NCBI GenBank assembly: GCA_022071945.1
Contig: JAJVIN010000034.1
Coordinates: 80,434 to 144,433 of the forward strand
Direction: 5' to 3'
DNA length: 64,000 nt
Origin: Thermoanaerobaculia bacterium
GTDB taxonomy: Bacteria > Acidobacteriota > Thermoanaerobaculia > UBA5066
Position numbers and translations under genes: made by a program
The notes under the pieces: model-generated
The model's database searches: none
What the model was told of the DNA's origin: nothing
What the model saw: the letters and a program-made list of their open reading frames with translations, nothing else
In this document: piece by piece, positions 57,606 through 64,000 of the stretch
Layout of the letters: each line of letters begins with the position of its first letter
How positions within the stretch are numbered: position 1 is the stretch's first letter

Positions 57606-57941
57606 GTGGCTGAGGATTCGAGCGAGCTCCTGCGTCTCATGTTGCAAGAGTTGAAGGCGGTCAACCTCCGCCTCGACCGGGTCATCGACAAGCTGGAAGC
57701 CGTGCGGGGCGAGCTGAAGACCGAGTGGCGTGCCTCGGGGAAGAGAACCGAGGCCGTCCGGAGCGAGCTCCACGCCGACCTCTCGGTGCTCCGGGGAGAG
57801 CTCGGACAGCTTCGCGGGCTGCTTTCGAGCCGGGACGAGCTCACACCGCCAAGCCCGGAGGAGCCGAAACCCCGACCTCCCGTCAAACGCCGGCGGCGGA
57901 AGGCACCGCCGCGGCCTAAGAGGTCTGCCCCCCGCGCTTGA
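57606..57941 (+). CDS. small coiled-coil protein with basic Pro/Arg/Lys tail
   Basis: 111 aa, GTG start. Residues ~5-75 have leucine-heptad character (LLRLMLQELKAVNLRLDRVIDKLEAVRGEL; LHADLSVLRGELGQLRGLL). The tail (~80-111, PPSPEEPKPRPPVKRRRRKAPP) is very basic and proline-rich. It could bind nucleic acid or another acidic surface. It follows the GT-C-like gene by 11 bp. No family recognised. Confidence 0.7.
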   Translation: MAEDSSELLRLMLQELKAVNLRLDRVIDKLEAVRGELKTEWRASGKRTEAVRSELHADLSVLRGELGQLRGLLSSRDELTPPSPEEPKPRPPVKRRRRKAPPRPKRSAPRA

Positions 57942-58073
57942 CGAGGTGACGCCGGAGGCGGCGCTGAGTTCCCGTGCTGAGCTTTGCGTGGAGTGCCGCC
58001 TTGGGGTTCTGTAGCGGGAGCTCGGAGGGGGCGTGCGCCGAGATTTCGTCTTGGAGTCTGGCATCGGAGCTTC

Positions 58074-58195
58074 GTGGTCAGGCGGACCCCTCGGGGCGCT
58101 CTGTAGTCAGGCGGACCCCTCGGGGGAGCCGGGGACAGGCGGTTCCCACGGGGCGCTTTGTAGTCAGGCGGACCCCTCGGGGGAGCCGGGGACAG
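58074..58195. repeat. direct repeats in intergenic repeat island
   Basis: A 36-bp sequence beginning GTAGTCAGGCGGACCCCTCG occurs identically at 58103-58138 and 58160-58195. A shorter partial copy (GTGGTCAGGCGG...) starts at 58074. The copies are separated by related linkers (GGGGCGCTCTGTA and GGGGCGCTTTGTA). The island fills the gene-free gap between the coiled-coil gene and the peptidase gene. Bases 57942-58073 show nothing else recognisable. Confidence 0.9.
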
Positions 58196-58215
58196 CGCGA
58201 AGCTTGTCCCCGGCT
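58184..58215. repeat. 32-nt hairpin element (variant)
   Basis: AGCCGGGGACA (58184-58194) pairs perfectly with TGTCCCCGGCT (58205-58215) around GCGCGAAGCT. The right arm plus TAAT (58208-58218) can also pair with ATTAGCCGGGG at 58248-58258, which encloses a small GCCCC-GAAC-GGGGC hairpin at 58226-58239. The alternative folds resemble a REP- or MITE-like element or a bidirectional terminator. Confidence 0.85.
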
Positions 58216-58250
58216 AATGTCTGCCGCCCCGAACGGGGCCTAAGGAGATT

Positions 58251-58282
58251 AGCCGGGGGCCAGCGTAGCGCTGCCCCCGGCT
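58251..58282. repeat. 32-nt hairpin element, copy A
   Basis: AGCCGGGGGC (58251-58260) pairs with GCCCCCGGCT (58273-58282); the 12-nt loop has its own AGCG/CGCT potential. Copy B at 58439-58470 is identical. The ~45 bases after each copy are also similar, so the two are parts of a larger duplicated unit. Confidence 0.9.
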
Positions 58283-58329
58283 CCCCCGATATCGAGTCGG
58301 CCCACACCAAACAGTCTCAGGCCGACCGC

Positions 58330-58433
58330 CTGGGCTTGCTGGAGTGCCGCCGCGTACTTGTGGGAGTGAGCGGGGACGGCGCGGTCATCCGTTTCGGCGG
58401 TGGTGATGAGGACGGCTCGATACGGGACATCGG
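58330..58433 (-). pseudogene. 104-bp diverged copy of prolyl oligopeptidase segment
   Basis: This stretch matches 58664-58767 of the peptidase gene with about six mismatches in ~103 bases and no gap. Read in the peptidase frame it stays open, giving DVPYRAVLITTAETDDRAVP, the region of the catalytic Asp. Of the six changes five alter an amino acid, consistent with loss of constraint. The flanking hairpin and the following ~45 bases are duplicated as well, offset 188 bp. The segment coding for the catalytic His is missing. It is a duplication remnant, not a gene. Confidence 0.88.
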
Positions 58434-58438
58434 AGATG

Positions 58439-58470
58439 AGCCGGGGGCCAGCGTAGCGCTGCCCCCGGCT
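58439..58470. repeat. 32-nt hairpin element, copy B
   Basis: Identical in sequence to copy A at 58251-58282. It lies 64 bp beyond the 3' end of the peptidase gene, in a position where it could end that gene's minus-strand transcript and the opposing plus-strand one. Confidence 0.9.
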
Positions 58471-58534
58471 CCCTCGATATCGAACTGGCTCCCACCAAAG
58501 AGTCTCAGGCCGGCGGTCGCGCCTCCCCTGTCGG

Positions 58535-60679
58535 CTACTCCCGCAGGTTCACGTCGAGAAAGGCCAGGACATCGGCAGCTTCTTCGATCTGCTTGTTCGT
58601 GGGCTTGCCGGCTCCGTGGCCGGCCTTCGTCTCGATCCGGATCAGGACGGGAGCTCTGCCCGTCTGGGCTTGCTGGAGTGCCGCCGCGTACTTGTAGGAG
58701 TGAGCGGGGACGACGCGGTCATCCGTATCAGCGGTGGTGACGAGGACGGCTGGATACGGGACATCGGTTCTGATGTTGTGGAGGGGGGAGTACGACAAGA
58801 GGAGGCGGAACTGCGCGGGATCGTCCGACGAGCCGTACTCCGAGACCCACGCCCATCCGATCGTGAACTTGTGGAAGCGCAGCATATCCATGACGCCCAC
58901 GGCCGGAACCGCCGCCCCGAAGAGCTCCGGCCTCTGATTGAGCACGGCCCCGACAAGAAGCCCTCCGTTGCTCCCGCCTCCGATCGCAAGCTTCTTTCGG
59001 GACGTGAAGTTGTTCGTGATCAGCCATTGTGCCGAGGCGATGAAGTCGTCAAAGACGTTCTGCTTTTTCTCTTTCATCCCCGCGCTGTGCCAGTCCTCGC
59101 CGTACTCGCCTCCGCCGCGGGTAGAGGCCTGCGCATAGATGCCGCCGCGCTCGACGAAGACGAGGTGCTTGACCGAGAACATGGGCGTCATCGAGACGTT
59201 GAACCCGCCGTACCCGTAAAGGTAGGCCGGTGCCGAGCCGTCCCGCGCAAGCCCTTTCTTGTAGACCAGAAAGACGGGCACTTTCGTTCCGTCCTTGCTC
59301 GAGACGAAGACCTGTTCCGTCACGAAGGCCGAGGGATCGAAGCCGTTCAGCCGGGGTTCGTGAAAGAGCTCCGTCTTGCCCGTTCGAAAGTCATGGCGGT
59401 AGACGCGCGCCGGGTAGGTGAAGGACGTGAAGGAAAAGAAGGTCTCGGTGTCACCCTTCTTGCCCGTGAATCCGGCCGTCGTCCCGAGCGCGGGCAGGCG
59501 AATCTCTTTCTCGAGCTTACCGGCACGGGTGTAGATCAGGACGCGATCGGACGCGTCGCGCATGACCCTCACGACGTAGCGTGATCCGACGGAGGAGACC
59601 GATTCGATCGTGTCCTTCGACTGGCGAATGACGGTCTTCAACCTGAGCGGCTTGGCCGAGATGTCCACGGATACGAGCCGCCCTCGCGGCGCCCCCTTCG
59701 TCGTCTTCAGCGTGAAGACCGGGCCCGTGTTGTCGACGAAGAGGTATTCCGACTCGAACTCCTCGAAAAGAGGCCTGACCGGCGCGTCCGGGACCGAGAG
59801 GTCTTTGACAGCGAGGAGGTTCCGTCTGTCCGTTCCCTTCCAGATGAAGATGACGAGGTACCGGCCATCCTCGGTCACCTTCGGGGAGAACCCCAGCTCG
59901 GGATCCTCCGGTCGCTGGTAGATCAGCTGGTCCTTGTCTTGGTGATCCCCGACCCGGTGAAAGTAGAGCTTCTGGTTTTTGTTGACCGACTCGAGTTCCC
60001 TGCCCCTGGCCGGCTCGTCGAAGCGGGCGTAGAAGAACCCCTTGCCGTCCTTTGTCCAGGCGACTTCGGAAAACTTGACCCACTTGATTCTGTCGGGCAA
60101 GTCGCGGCCCGTCTCGACGCTCCTGATGGCCCACTCGGTCCAGTCGGACCCTCCATTGGCCGTGGCGTAGGCGAGGAGACGGCCATCCGGAGACACCGAG
60201 AACTCCGTCAGGGCGAGGGTGCCGTCCTTGGCGAGGGAATTGGGATCGAGAAGAGGCCGGGGCGTCTTGCCGAGCGCATCGAGGACGAAGAGAACCGGCT
60301 GGTTCTGAAGCCCGTCGTTTTTCGTGAAGAAGTACTTTCCCCCTTCCTTCACCGGGGGCGAGACCCTCTCGAAGTTCCACAGCTCGGTGAGCCGGTTGCG
60401 GATCGGTTCCCTCGAGCTGATCTGGGAGAGGTACTTCTCCGTCAGGGTGTTCTGCTGCTCGACCCAGGCCTTCGTGAGGGGGTTCGCGCTGGACTCGAGG
60501 TACCGGTAGGGATCGGCGATGCGCGTCCCGTGATAGTCGTCGAAGGTCTCCGCCCGGTGGGCCAGCGGATAGACCAGAGGCTCGGTGGACGTGCCCTCTG
60601 CGACGACGGAAGGCGAGCTCAACGACGAACAGATTAGCGCAACTCTCAAGAGCCCCGCGCGGATTCGTGACGCAGCCAT
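58535..60679 (-). CDS. prolyl oligopeptidase (S9A family), exported
   Basis: 714 aa. An N-terminal signal-like segment (GLLRVALICSSLSSPSVVA) suggests export to the periplasm. A seven-blade beta-propeller region (~80-440) is followed by the alpha/beta-hydrolase domain with S570 in GGGSNGGLL, D654 in TADTDDRVVP and H688 in KAGHGAGKP. Such enzymes cut short peptides after proline. ATG at 60679 leaves 72 bp to the divergent lysC; there is no clear Shine-Dalgarno. A second, partial copy of its Asp region lies beyond its end, at 58330. Confidence 0.93.
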   Translation of the reverse strand: MAASRIRAGLLRVALICSSLSSPSVVAEGTSTEPLVYPLAHRAETFDDYHGTRIADPYRYLESSANPLTKAWVEQQNTLTEKYLSQISSREPIRNRLTELWNFERVSPPVKEGGKYFFTKNDGLQNQPVLFVLDALGKTPRPLLDPNSLAKDGTLALTEFSVSPDGRLLAYATANGGSDWTEWAIRSVETGRDLPDRIKWVKFSEVAWTKDGKGFFYARFDEPARGRELESVNKNQKLYFHRVGDHQDKDQLIYQRPEDPELGFSPKVTEDGRYLVIFIWKGTDRRNLLAVKDLSVPDAPVRPLFEEFESEYLFVDNTGPVFTLKTTKGAPRGRLVSVDISAKPLRLKTVIRQSKDTIESVSSVGSRYVVRVMRDASDRVLIYTRAGKLEKEIRLPALGTTAGFTGKKGDTETFFSFTSFTYPARVYRHDFRTGKTELFHEPRLNGFDPSAFVTEQVFVSSKDGTKVPVFLVYKKGLARDGSAPAYLYGYGGFNVSMTPMFSVKHLVFVERGGIYAQASTRGGGEYGEDWHSAGMKEKKQNVFDDFIASAQWLITNNFTSRKKLAIGGGSNGGLLVGAVLNQRPELFGAAVPAVGVMDMLRFHKFTIGWAWVSEYGSSDDPAQFRLLLSYSPLHNIRTDVPYPAVLVTTADTDDRVVPAHSYKYAAALQQAQTGRAPVLIRIETKAGHGAGKPTNKQIEEAADVLAFLDVNLRE

Positions 60680-60751
60680 GCTGGCGCGAATCGTAACCGG
60701 GGAGGCGCCCGAGGGGGCATTCCCCGCGGAGTCGGTTAGCATTCGCGTCCT

Positions 60752-62149
60752 ATGGCTGAAAAGGTTGCCGTCCACAAATTCGGAGGAACCTCGCTCGGCA
60801 GCGCCGAGAGGTTCGTCAATGCCGCGAGACTGGTCCAGAAGGCAGCGGCGGAAGGCCCGGTGGCCGTCGTCGCCTCGGCGATGAGCGGCGTCACGGACCG
60901 TCTGATCGCCGCGGCCGTGCAGGCCGAGAGAGGCCACCAGGCCGCCTCCGCCCGGGTCGTGGCCGAGCTGAGGCAGCGTCACGTCGAGACCGCCGCCGAG
61001 ATCACCCGCCTCGCTGGCGGCGCGGTGACGTTCGATGGGTCGATCCTCGCCGAGCTCGAGACCGCCCTCTCGGGCGTCGCCCTCCTGAGGGAACGGACCC
61101 CTCGGGTCGCGGACCTGATCTCCTCTTTTGGTGAACGGCTGTCCGCGCCTCTTCTGGCGGCCACGCTCTCGGCGATGGGCTGCCCCGCGAGGGCCCTGGA
61201 CGCGCGGGCCTTCATGGTCACCGACGACAATCACGGCAGCGCCAAGTGCGACCGAAAGAAGAGCGATCCGAAGATCCGGAGGAGCCTCCTCGGCGTCCTC
61301 GGGAAGGGCATGGTGCCCGTCGTGACCGGGTTCATTGGCCGCAGCCCCAAGGGGGAAACGACCACGCTCGGCCGGTCCGGGTCGGACACGACCGCCGCCC
61401 TTTTGGGAGCGGCGATCGGAGCCTCGGCCGTCGTCATCTGGACCGACGTGGACGGTGTCCTCACTGCCGACCCGAGAATCGTGCCCGAGGCGCGCCTGTT
61501 GCCGCAGCTCTCGTACCGGGAGGCGGCGGAGATGACGTATTTCGGGGCGAAGGTCCTGCACTTCCCCGCCGTGCTCCCCGCCATCGCCGAGTCGATTCCC
61601 CTCATCATCAAGAACTCGTTCCGGCCCGAGGTTGCGGGAACGACGATCTCTTCCGAGTCGCTCCCGGGCAAGGGAATCCGCGCCATCAGCTCGATGTCCG
61701 GGCTCTGCCTGATCTCCCTGGACGGGCGCGGCATGATGGGCGTACCCGGGATCGCGGCCCGCGTCTTCTCGGCGATCGCCCGGTCGGGCGTCTCGGTGAT
61801 GATGTTCTCGCAGGCTTCTTCCGAGCAGAACATCGCGCTCGTCGTGCCCGCTCGGGACAGGGACGCGACGGTCGAGGCGCTGACGCAGGAATTCCGGCTC
61901 GAGAGGATGACGGGCATGATCGACGGCGTTCTGGCCCGTCCGAACATCGGCGTGATCGCCGCGGTGGGAGAGGGTATGCGAGGAACGCCCGGCATCGCGG
62001 CCCGCGTCTTCGAAGCCGTCGCCGCGGCCGGTGTCAACGTCGAAGTCATTGCCCAGGGCTCGTCTGAGTGCAACATCTCCTTCGGCATCGACGAGAAGGA
62101 CGCTCCGGCTGCCGTCCGCGCCCTTCACGCCGTGGTGACGGCCGCATGA
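60752..62149 (+). CDS. lysC: aspartate kinase
   Basis: 465 aa, monofunctional. N-terminal KFGGTSLGSAERF, the FGERLSAPL and TTTLGRSGSDTTAALLGA segments of the kinase core, and two C-terminal ACT domains (from ~320: GRGMMGVPGIAARVFSAIARSGVSV and GEGMRGTPGIAARVFEAVAAAGVNV), likely giving feedback control by lysine or threonine. It makes aspartyl phosphate at the head of the Lys/Met/Thr pathway. No homoserine dehydrogenase domain is fused. Its stop overlaps thrB (ATGA). Confidence 0.95.
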   Translation: MAEKVAVHKFGGTSLGSAERFVNAARLVQKAAAEGPVAVVASAMSGVTDRLIAAAVQAERGHQAASARVVAELRQRHVETAAEITRLAGGAVTFDGSILAELETALSGVALLRERTPRVADLISSFGERLSAPLLAATLSAMGCPARALDARAFMVTDDNHGSAKCDRKKSDPKIRRSLLGVLGKGMVPVVTGFIGRSPKGETTTLGRSGSDTTAALLGAAIGASAVVIWTDVDGVLTADPRIVPEARLLPQLSYREAAEMTYFGAKVLHFPAVLPAIAESIPLIIKNSFRPEVAGTTISSESLPGKGIRAISSMSGLCLISLDGRGMMGVPGIAARVFSAIARSGVSVMMFSQASSEQNIALVVPARDRDATVEALTQEFRLERMTGMIDGVLARPNIGVIAAVGEGMRGTPGIAARVFEAVAAAGVNVEVIAQGSSECNISFGIDEKDAPAAVRALHAVVTAA

Positions 62150-63102
62150 CGCGCAAGGAGGTCAGGGTCTTCGCTCCCGCCTCGGTGGCCAACTGGGGCG
62201 TCGGATTCGACGCTCTGGGCTGCGCCATCGACGGACCGGGAGACATCGTCACGGCTCGCCTCTCGGACCGCCCGGGAGTTCACCTCGGGGTGATCGAGGG
62301 GGATGCCGGCCGGCTGCCGCGGGAACCGGAGCGAAACACGGCAACGGCCGGCGCGGCGGCCGTCTTGGCGTCCCTGGAGCCGGCGCATCACGCCGTTCCT
62401 GGTATCGAGATCGACCTGAAAAAGGGACTCCCCCTTTCGAGCGGGCTCGGGTCTTCCGCGGCGTCGGGCGTCGCCGGGGCTCTCGCGGCCGCGGCCCTCC
62501 TCGGCATCGAGGACAAGAGGCGCCTTCTGAGGGCGGTCCTCATCGCCGAGAACGTCGCGGATGGCTCCTGGCATGGCGACAACGCCTTTGCCTGCCTTCT
62601 GGGAGGGATCGTCCTCGTCCCCTCGTCGGATCCGGACTCGGCCCTCGAGGCCTTTTCGATCCCGGTCCCGCACGATCTCCGGCTCGTCCTCGTTCACCCC
62701 GAGCTCGAGCTCGCGACGGCGGAGTCGAGAAGGGCCCTCCCGAAGACCGTCTCGCTCGGTGACCAGGTCCAGCAGGGAGCCGCGTTCGCGGGCCTCGTGG
62801 CGGCTCTCCATTCCGGCGACCTCGAGCTCGCGGGGAAGTTCGTTCTCTCCGACCGGATCATCGAGCCCGCCAGGGCTCCCCTCGTGCCGGGCTACGCCGC
62901 GGTCACGGGCGCCATGCGGGAGGCAGGCGCTCTGGGAATCTGTCTGGCGGGAGCCGGACCTTCACTCATGGCGATCTCGAGGGCGAGCCAGAACCCGCGG
63001 TCGATCGCGGAGGCCGCCGTTTCCGCATGGAAGAACGCCGGAATCGAGAGCACCGCATCCATCCACACGATCGACCGCGAGGGAGCGCGGCTCATTCCGT
63101 AG
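62146..63102 (+). CDS. thrB: homoserine kinase (GHMP family)
   Basis: 318 aa. The GHMP ATP-binding segment LPLSSGLGSSAASGVAGAL near residues ~92-110, the N-terminal FAPASVANWGVGFDALGCAI and the C-terminal GAGPSLMAI motif fit ThrB. It phosphorylates homoserine for the threonine synthase reaction. ATG at 62146 overlaps the lysC stop. It lies 10 bp before thrC, so the three genes form one operon. Confidence 0.94.
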   Translation: MTRKEVRVFAPASVANWGVGFDALGCAIDGPGDIVTARLSDRPGVHLGVIEGDAGRLPREPERNTATAGAAAVLASLEPAHHAVPGIEIDLKKGLPLSSGLGSSAASGVAGALAAAALLGIEDKRRLLRAVLIAENVADGSWHGDNAFACLLGGIVLVPSSDPDSALEAFSIPVPHDLRLVLVHPELELATAESRRALPKTVSLGDQVQQGAAFAGLVAALHSGDLELAGKFVLSDRIIEPARAPLVPGYAAVTGAMREAGALGICLAGAGPSLMAISRASQNPRSIAEAAVSAWKNAGIESTASIHTIDREGARLIP

Positions 63103-63112
63103 ACTTGACACC

Positions 63113-64000
63113 GTGACGAGAGCCCTATCGAACTTCCGCTGCCTCTCCTGCAACGAGGCTTTCCCCCTCACGGAGCCTTTGACCGCCTGCCCGCGCTGCT
63201 CCGCGCTTCTCGACGTCGAGTCCGACCTTCGGGCGTTCGGCCGCTCCGGGGCCGCCTGGCGAGACCTCTTCGACAAAAGACGGCAGGCTCTGCCGAATGA
63301 GGGCCAGAAGGCCTTTGCGCAGAGTGGCGTCTGGCGCTACCGCGAGCACGTGCTCCCCGACCTGCCCGAAGACCACATCGTCAGCAAGCCCGAGGGGAAC
63401 ACGCGCCTGTATCCAGGCCGGGCGATCGCCGAGGCTCTCGACCTGCCGAGGCTTTTCGTCAAGCACGAGGGCGAGAACCCGACCCTCTCCTTCAAGGACC
63501 GGGGGATGACGGCGGGCGTCTCGTGGGCGCGCCACCTCGGCATCAAGAACGTCGTCTGCGCTTCGACCGGCGACACGTCCGCCGCGCTCGCGGCGTACGC
63601 CGCCGAGGTGCCGGGGATGCAGGGCGTCGTCTTGCTGCCCGACGCGAAGATCACGGACGAGCAGATGTCTCAGGCTCTCCACTACGGTGCCAAGACACTC
63701 GCCCTGGCGACGGACTTCGACGGGTGCATGCGCATCGTCACGGACGTGGCGGCCCGCTACCCTCTCTATCTTCTGAATTCGAAGAACTCCGTGCGCATCG
63801 AGGGTCAGAAGACGATCGGGTGGGAGGCCATCCACGACCTGGGGTGGGAAGTCCCGGACTGGTTCGTGGTTCCGGTCGGAAACGCCGGAAACCTCTCCGC
63901 CATCGGCAAGGGGCTCAGGGAGTGGCTGTCGCTCGGCGTCATCGACAAGAAGCCGAGACTCGCGGGAATCCAGACCGAGTCCGCCGATCCCTTCTATCAG
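63113..64000 (+). CDS. thrC: threonine synthase, cut by window edge
   Basis: The reading frame begins at GTG 63113, 10 bp after thrB, and stays open to the window end (296 codons visible, no stop). It starts with a zinc-ribbon-like pair (FRCLSCNEAF ... CPRCSALLDVE). The PLP lysine is in NPTLSFKDRGM, the Gly/Ser-rich phosphate loop is STGDTSAALAAYA, and the GNAGN segment follows. It converts phosphohomoserine to threonine. Overall family assignment is firm even though the C-terminus lies outside the window. Confidence 0.9.
   Translation, partial: MTRALSNFRCLSCNEAFPLTEPLTACPRCSALLDVESDLRAFGRSGAAWRDLFDKRRQALPNEGQKAFAQSGVWRYREHVLPDLPEDHIVSKPEGNTRLYPGRAIAEALDLPRLFVKHEGENPTLSFKDRGMTAGVSWARHLGIKNVVCASTGDTSAALAAYAAEVPGMQGVVLLPDAKITDEQMSQALHYGAKTLALATDFDGCMRIVTDVAARYPLYLLNSKNSVRIEGQKTIGWEAIHDLGWEVPDWFVVPVGNAGNLSAIGKGLREWLSLGVIDKKPRLAGIQTESADPFYQ

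Noticed and set aside
58184..58470. CRISPR-like array
   Set aside because: The repeats are unevenly spaced, the spacers are themselves duplicated, and no cas gene is present.

Overview
The window is GC-rich bacterial chromosome with densely packed genes, many start/stop overlaps of the ATGA, GTGA or TTGA type, and frequent GTG or TTG starts. No rRNA, tRNA, CRISPR array, transposase or phage gene was recognised. The cell is diderm: there is an outer-membrane beta-barrel protein, a MlaEFD-type lipid transporter and a MacA-like periplasmic adaptor. SBBP-repeat and NHL-repeat exoproteins, an SLH-like C-terminus and PEGA-type Ser/Thr kinases together suggest Acidobacteriota, perhaps a Thermoanaerobaculia-like lineage. 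That placement is inference from gene content, not from a marker gene.

Layout. 71-3127 (minus): SAM methyltransferase, half-size TauE-type permease and a cNMP-binding-domain protein, with a 21-bp palindrome-containing repeat array between the last two. 3212-4666: PLP-dependent decarboxylase. 4786-9111: MacAB-like ABC exporter (adaptor, ATPase, two FtsX-type permeases). 9158-11330: cysteine-free Rrf2-like regulator and UbiD-family decarboxylase. 11357-17053: an ATPase-less GspE/MshEN-type protein, a Ser/Thr kinase with a membrane anchor and PEGA-like domain, two small exported proteins and an outer-membrane barrel. 17155-21185 (minus): RlmI-like rRNA methyltransferase, GT4 glycosyltransferase, a short protein with a crotonase-like tail, and a protein with a long Arg/Gly/Pro/Gln-rich tail. 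21254-24860: degenerate MCP-like membrane protein, TPR protein, Mrp-type Fe-S carrier ATPase and PlsC acyltransferase.

24952-37161 is the most accessory-looking part: a small coiled-coil ORF broken by one stop codon, an alpha/beta hydrolase overlapping a LuxR-type regulator, then two very large secreted proteins. One is NHL-repeat (1151 aa); the other is SBBP repeats, Ig/Fn3-like and SLH-like modules (2061 aa), with its last repeats nearly identical in DNA. 37440-40280: mlaE, mlaF, mlaD. 40291-42631: an epimerase-like protein lacking the usual Tyr-x3-Lys, and UDP-glucose dehydrogenase. 42695-44233 (minus): hybrid histidine kinase with a degenerate N-terminal receiver. 44325-47493: inorganic pyrophosphatase, chorismate synthase and a class V aminotransferase-like enzyme. 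47525-55660 (minus): carB, two paralogous O-antigen-ligase-like membrane proteins and an apparently catalytically dead M23-like protein. 55804-57941: a GT-C-like membrane protein and a small coiled-coil protein.

57942-58534 has no intact gene. It holds nested direct repeats, three strong hairpins and a 104-bp diverged copy of the neighbouring prolyl oligopeptidase gene, whose own reading frame follows on the minus strand (58535-60679). The window closes with lysC, thrB and thrC (cut by the window edge), a threonine-biosynthesis operon without a homoserine dehydrogenase gene in view.

Functionally the window mixes core metabolism (carB, aroC, ppa, ugd, lysC-thrB-thrC, plsC, mrp) with envelope and exopolysaccharide functions. 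No complete novel defence or mobile system was found. The most unusual items are the kinase/ATPase-less GspE/exported-protein/barrel cluster, the twin ligase paralogs with a shared C-terminal domain plus a dead M23 protein, the repeat island carrying a duplicated peptidase fragment, the Arg/Gly-rich protein in an rRNA-methyltransferase operon, and the palindromic 21-bp array.
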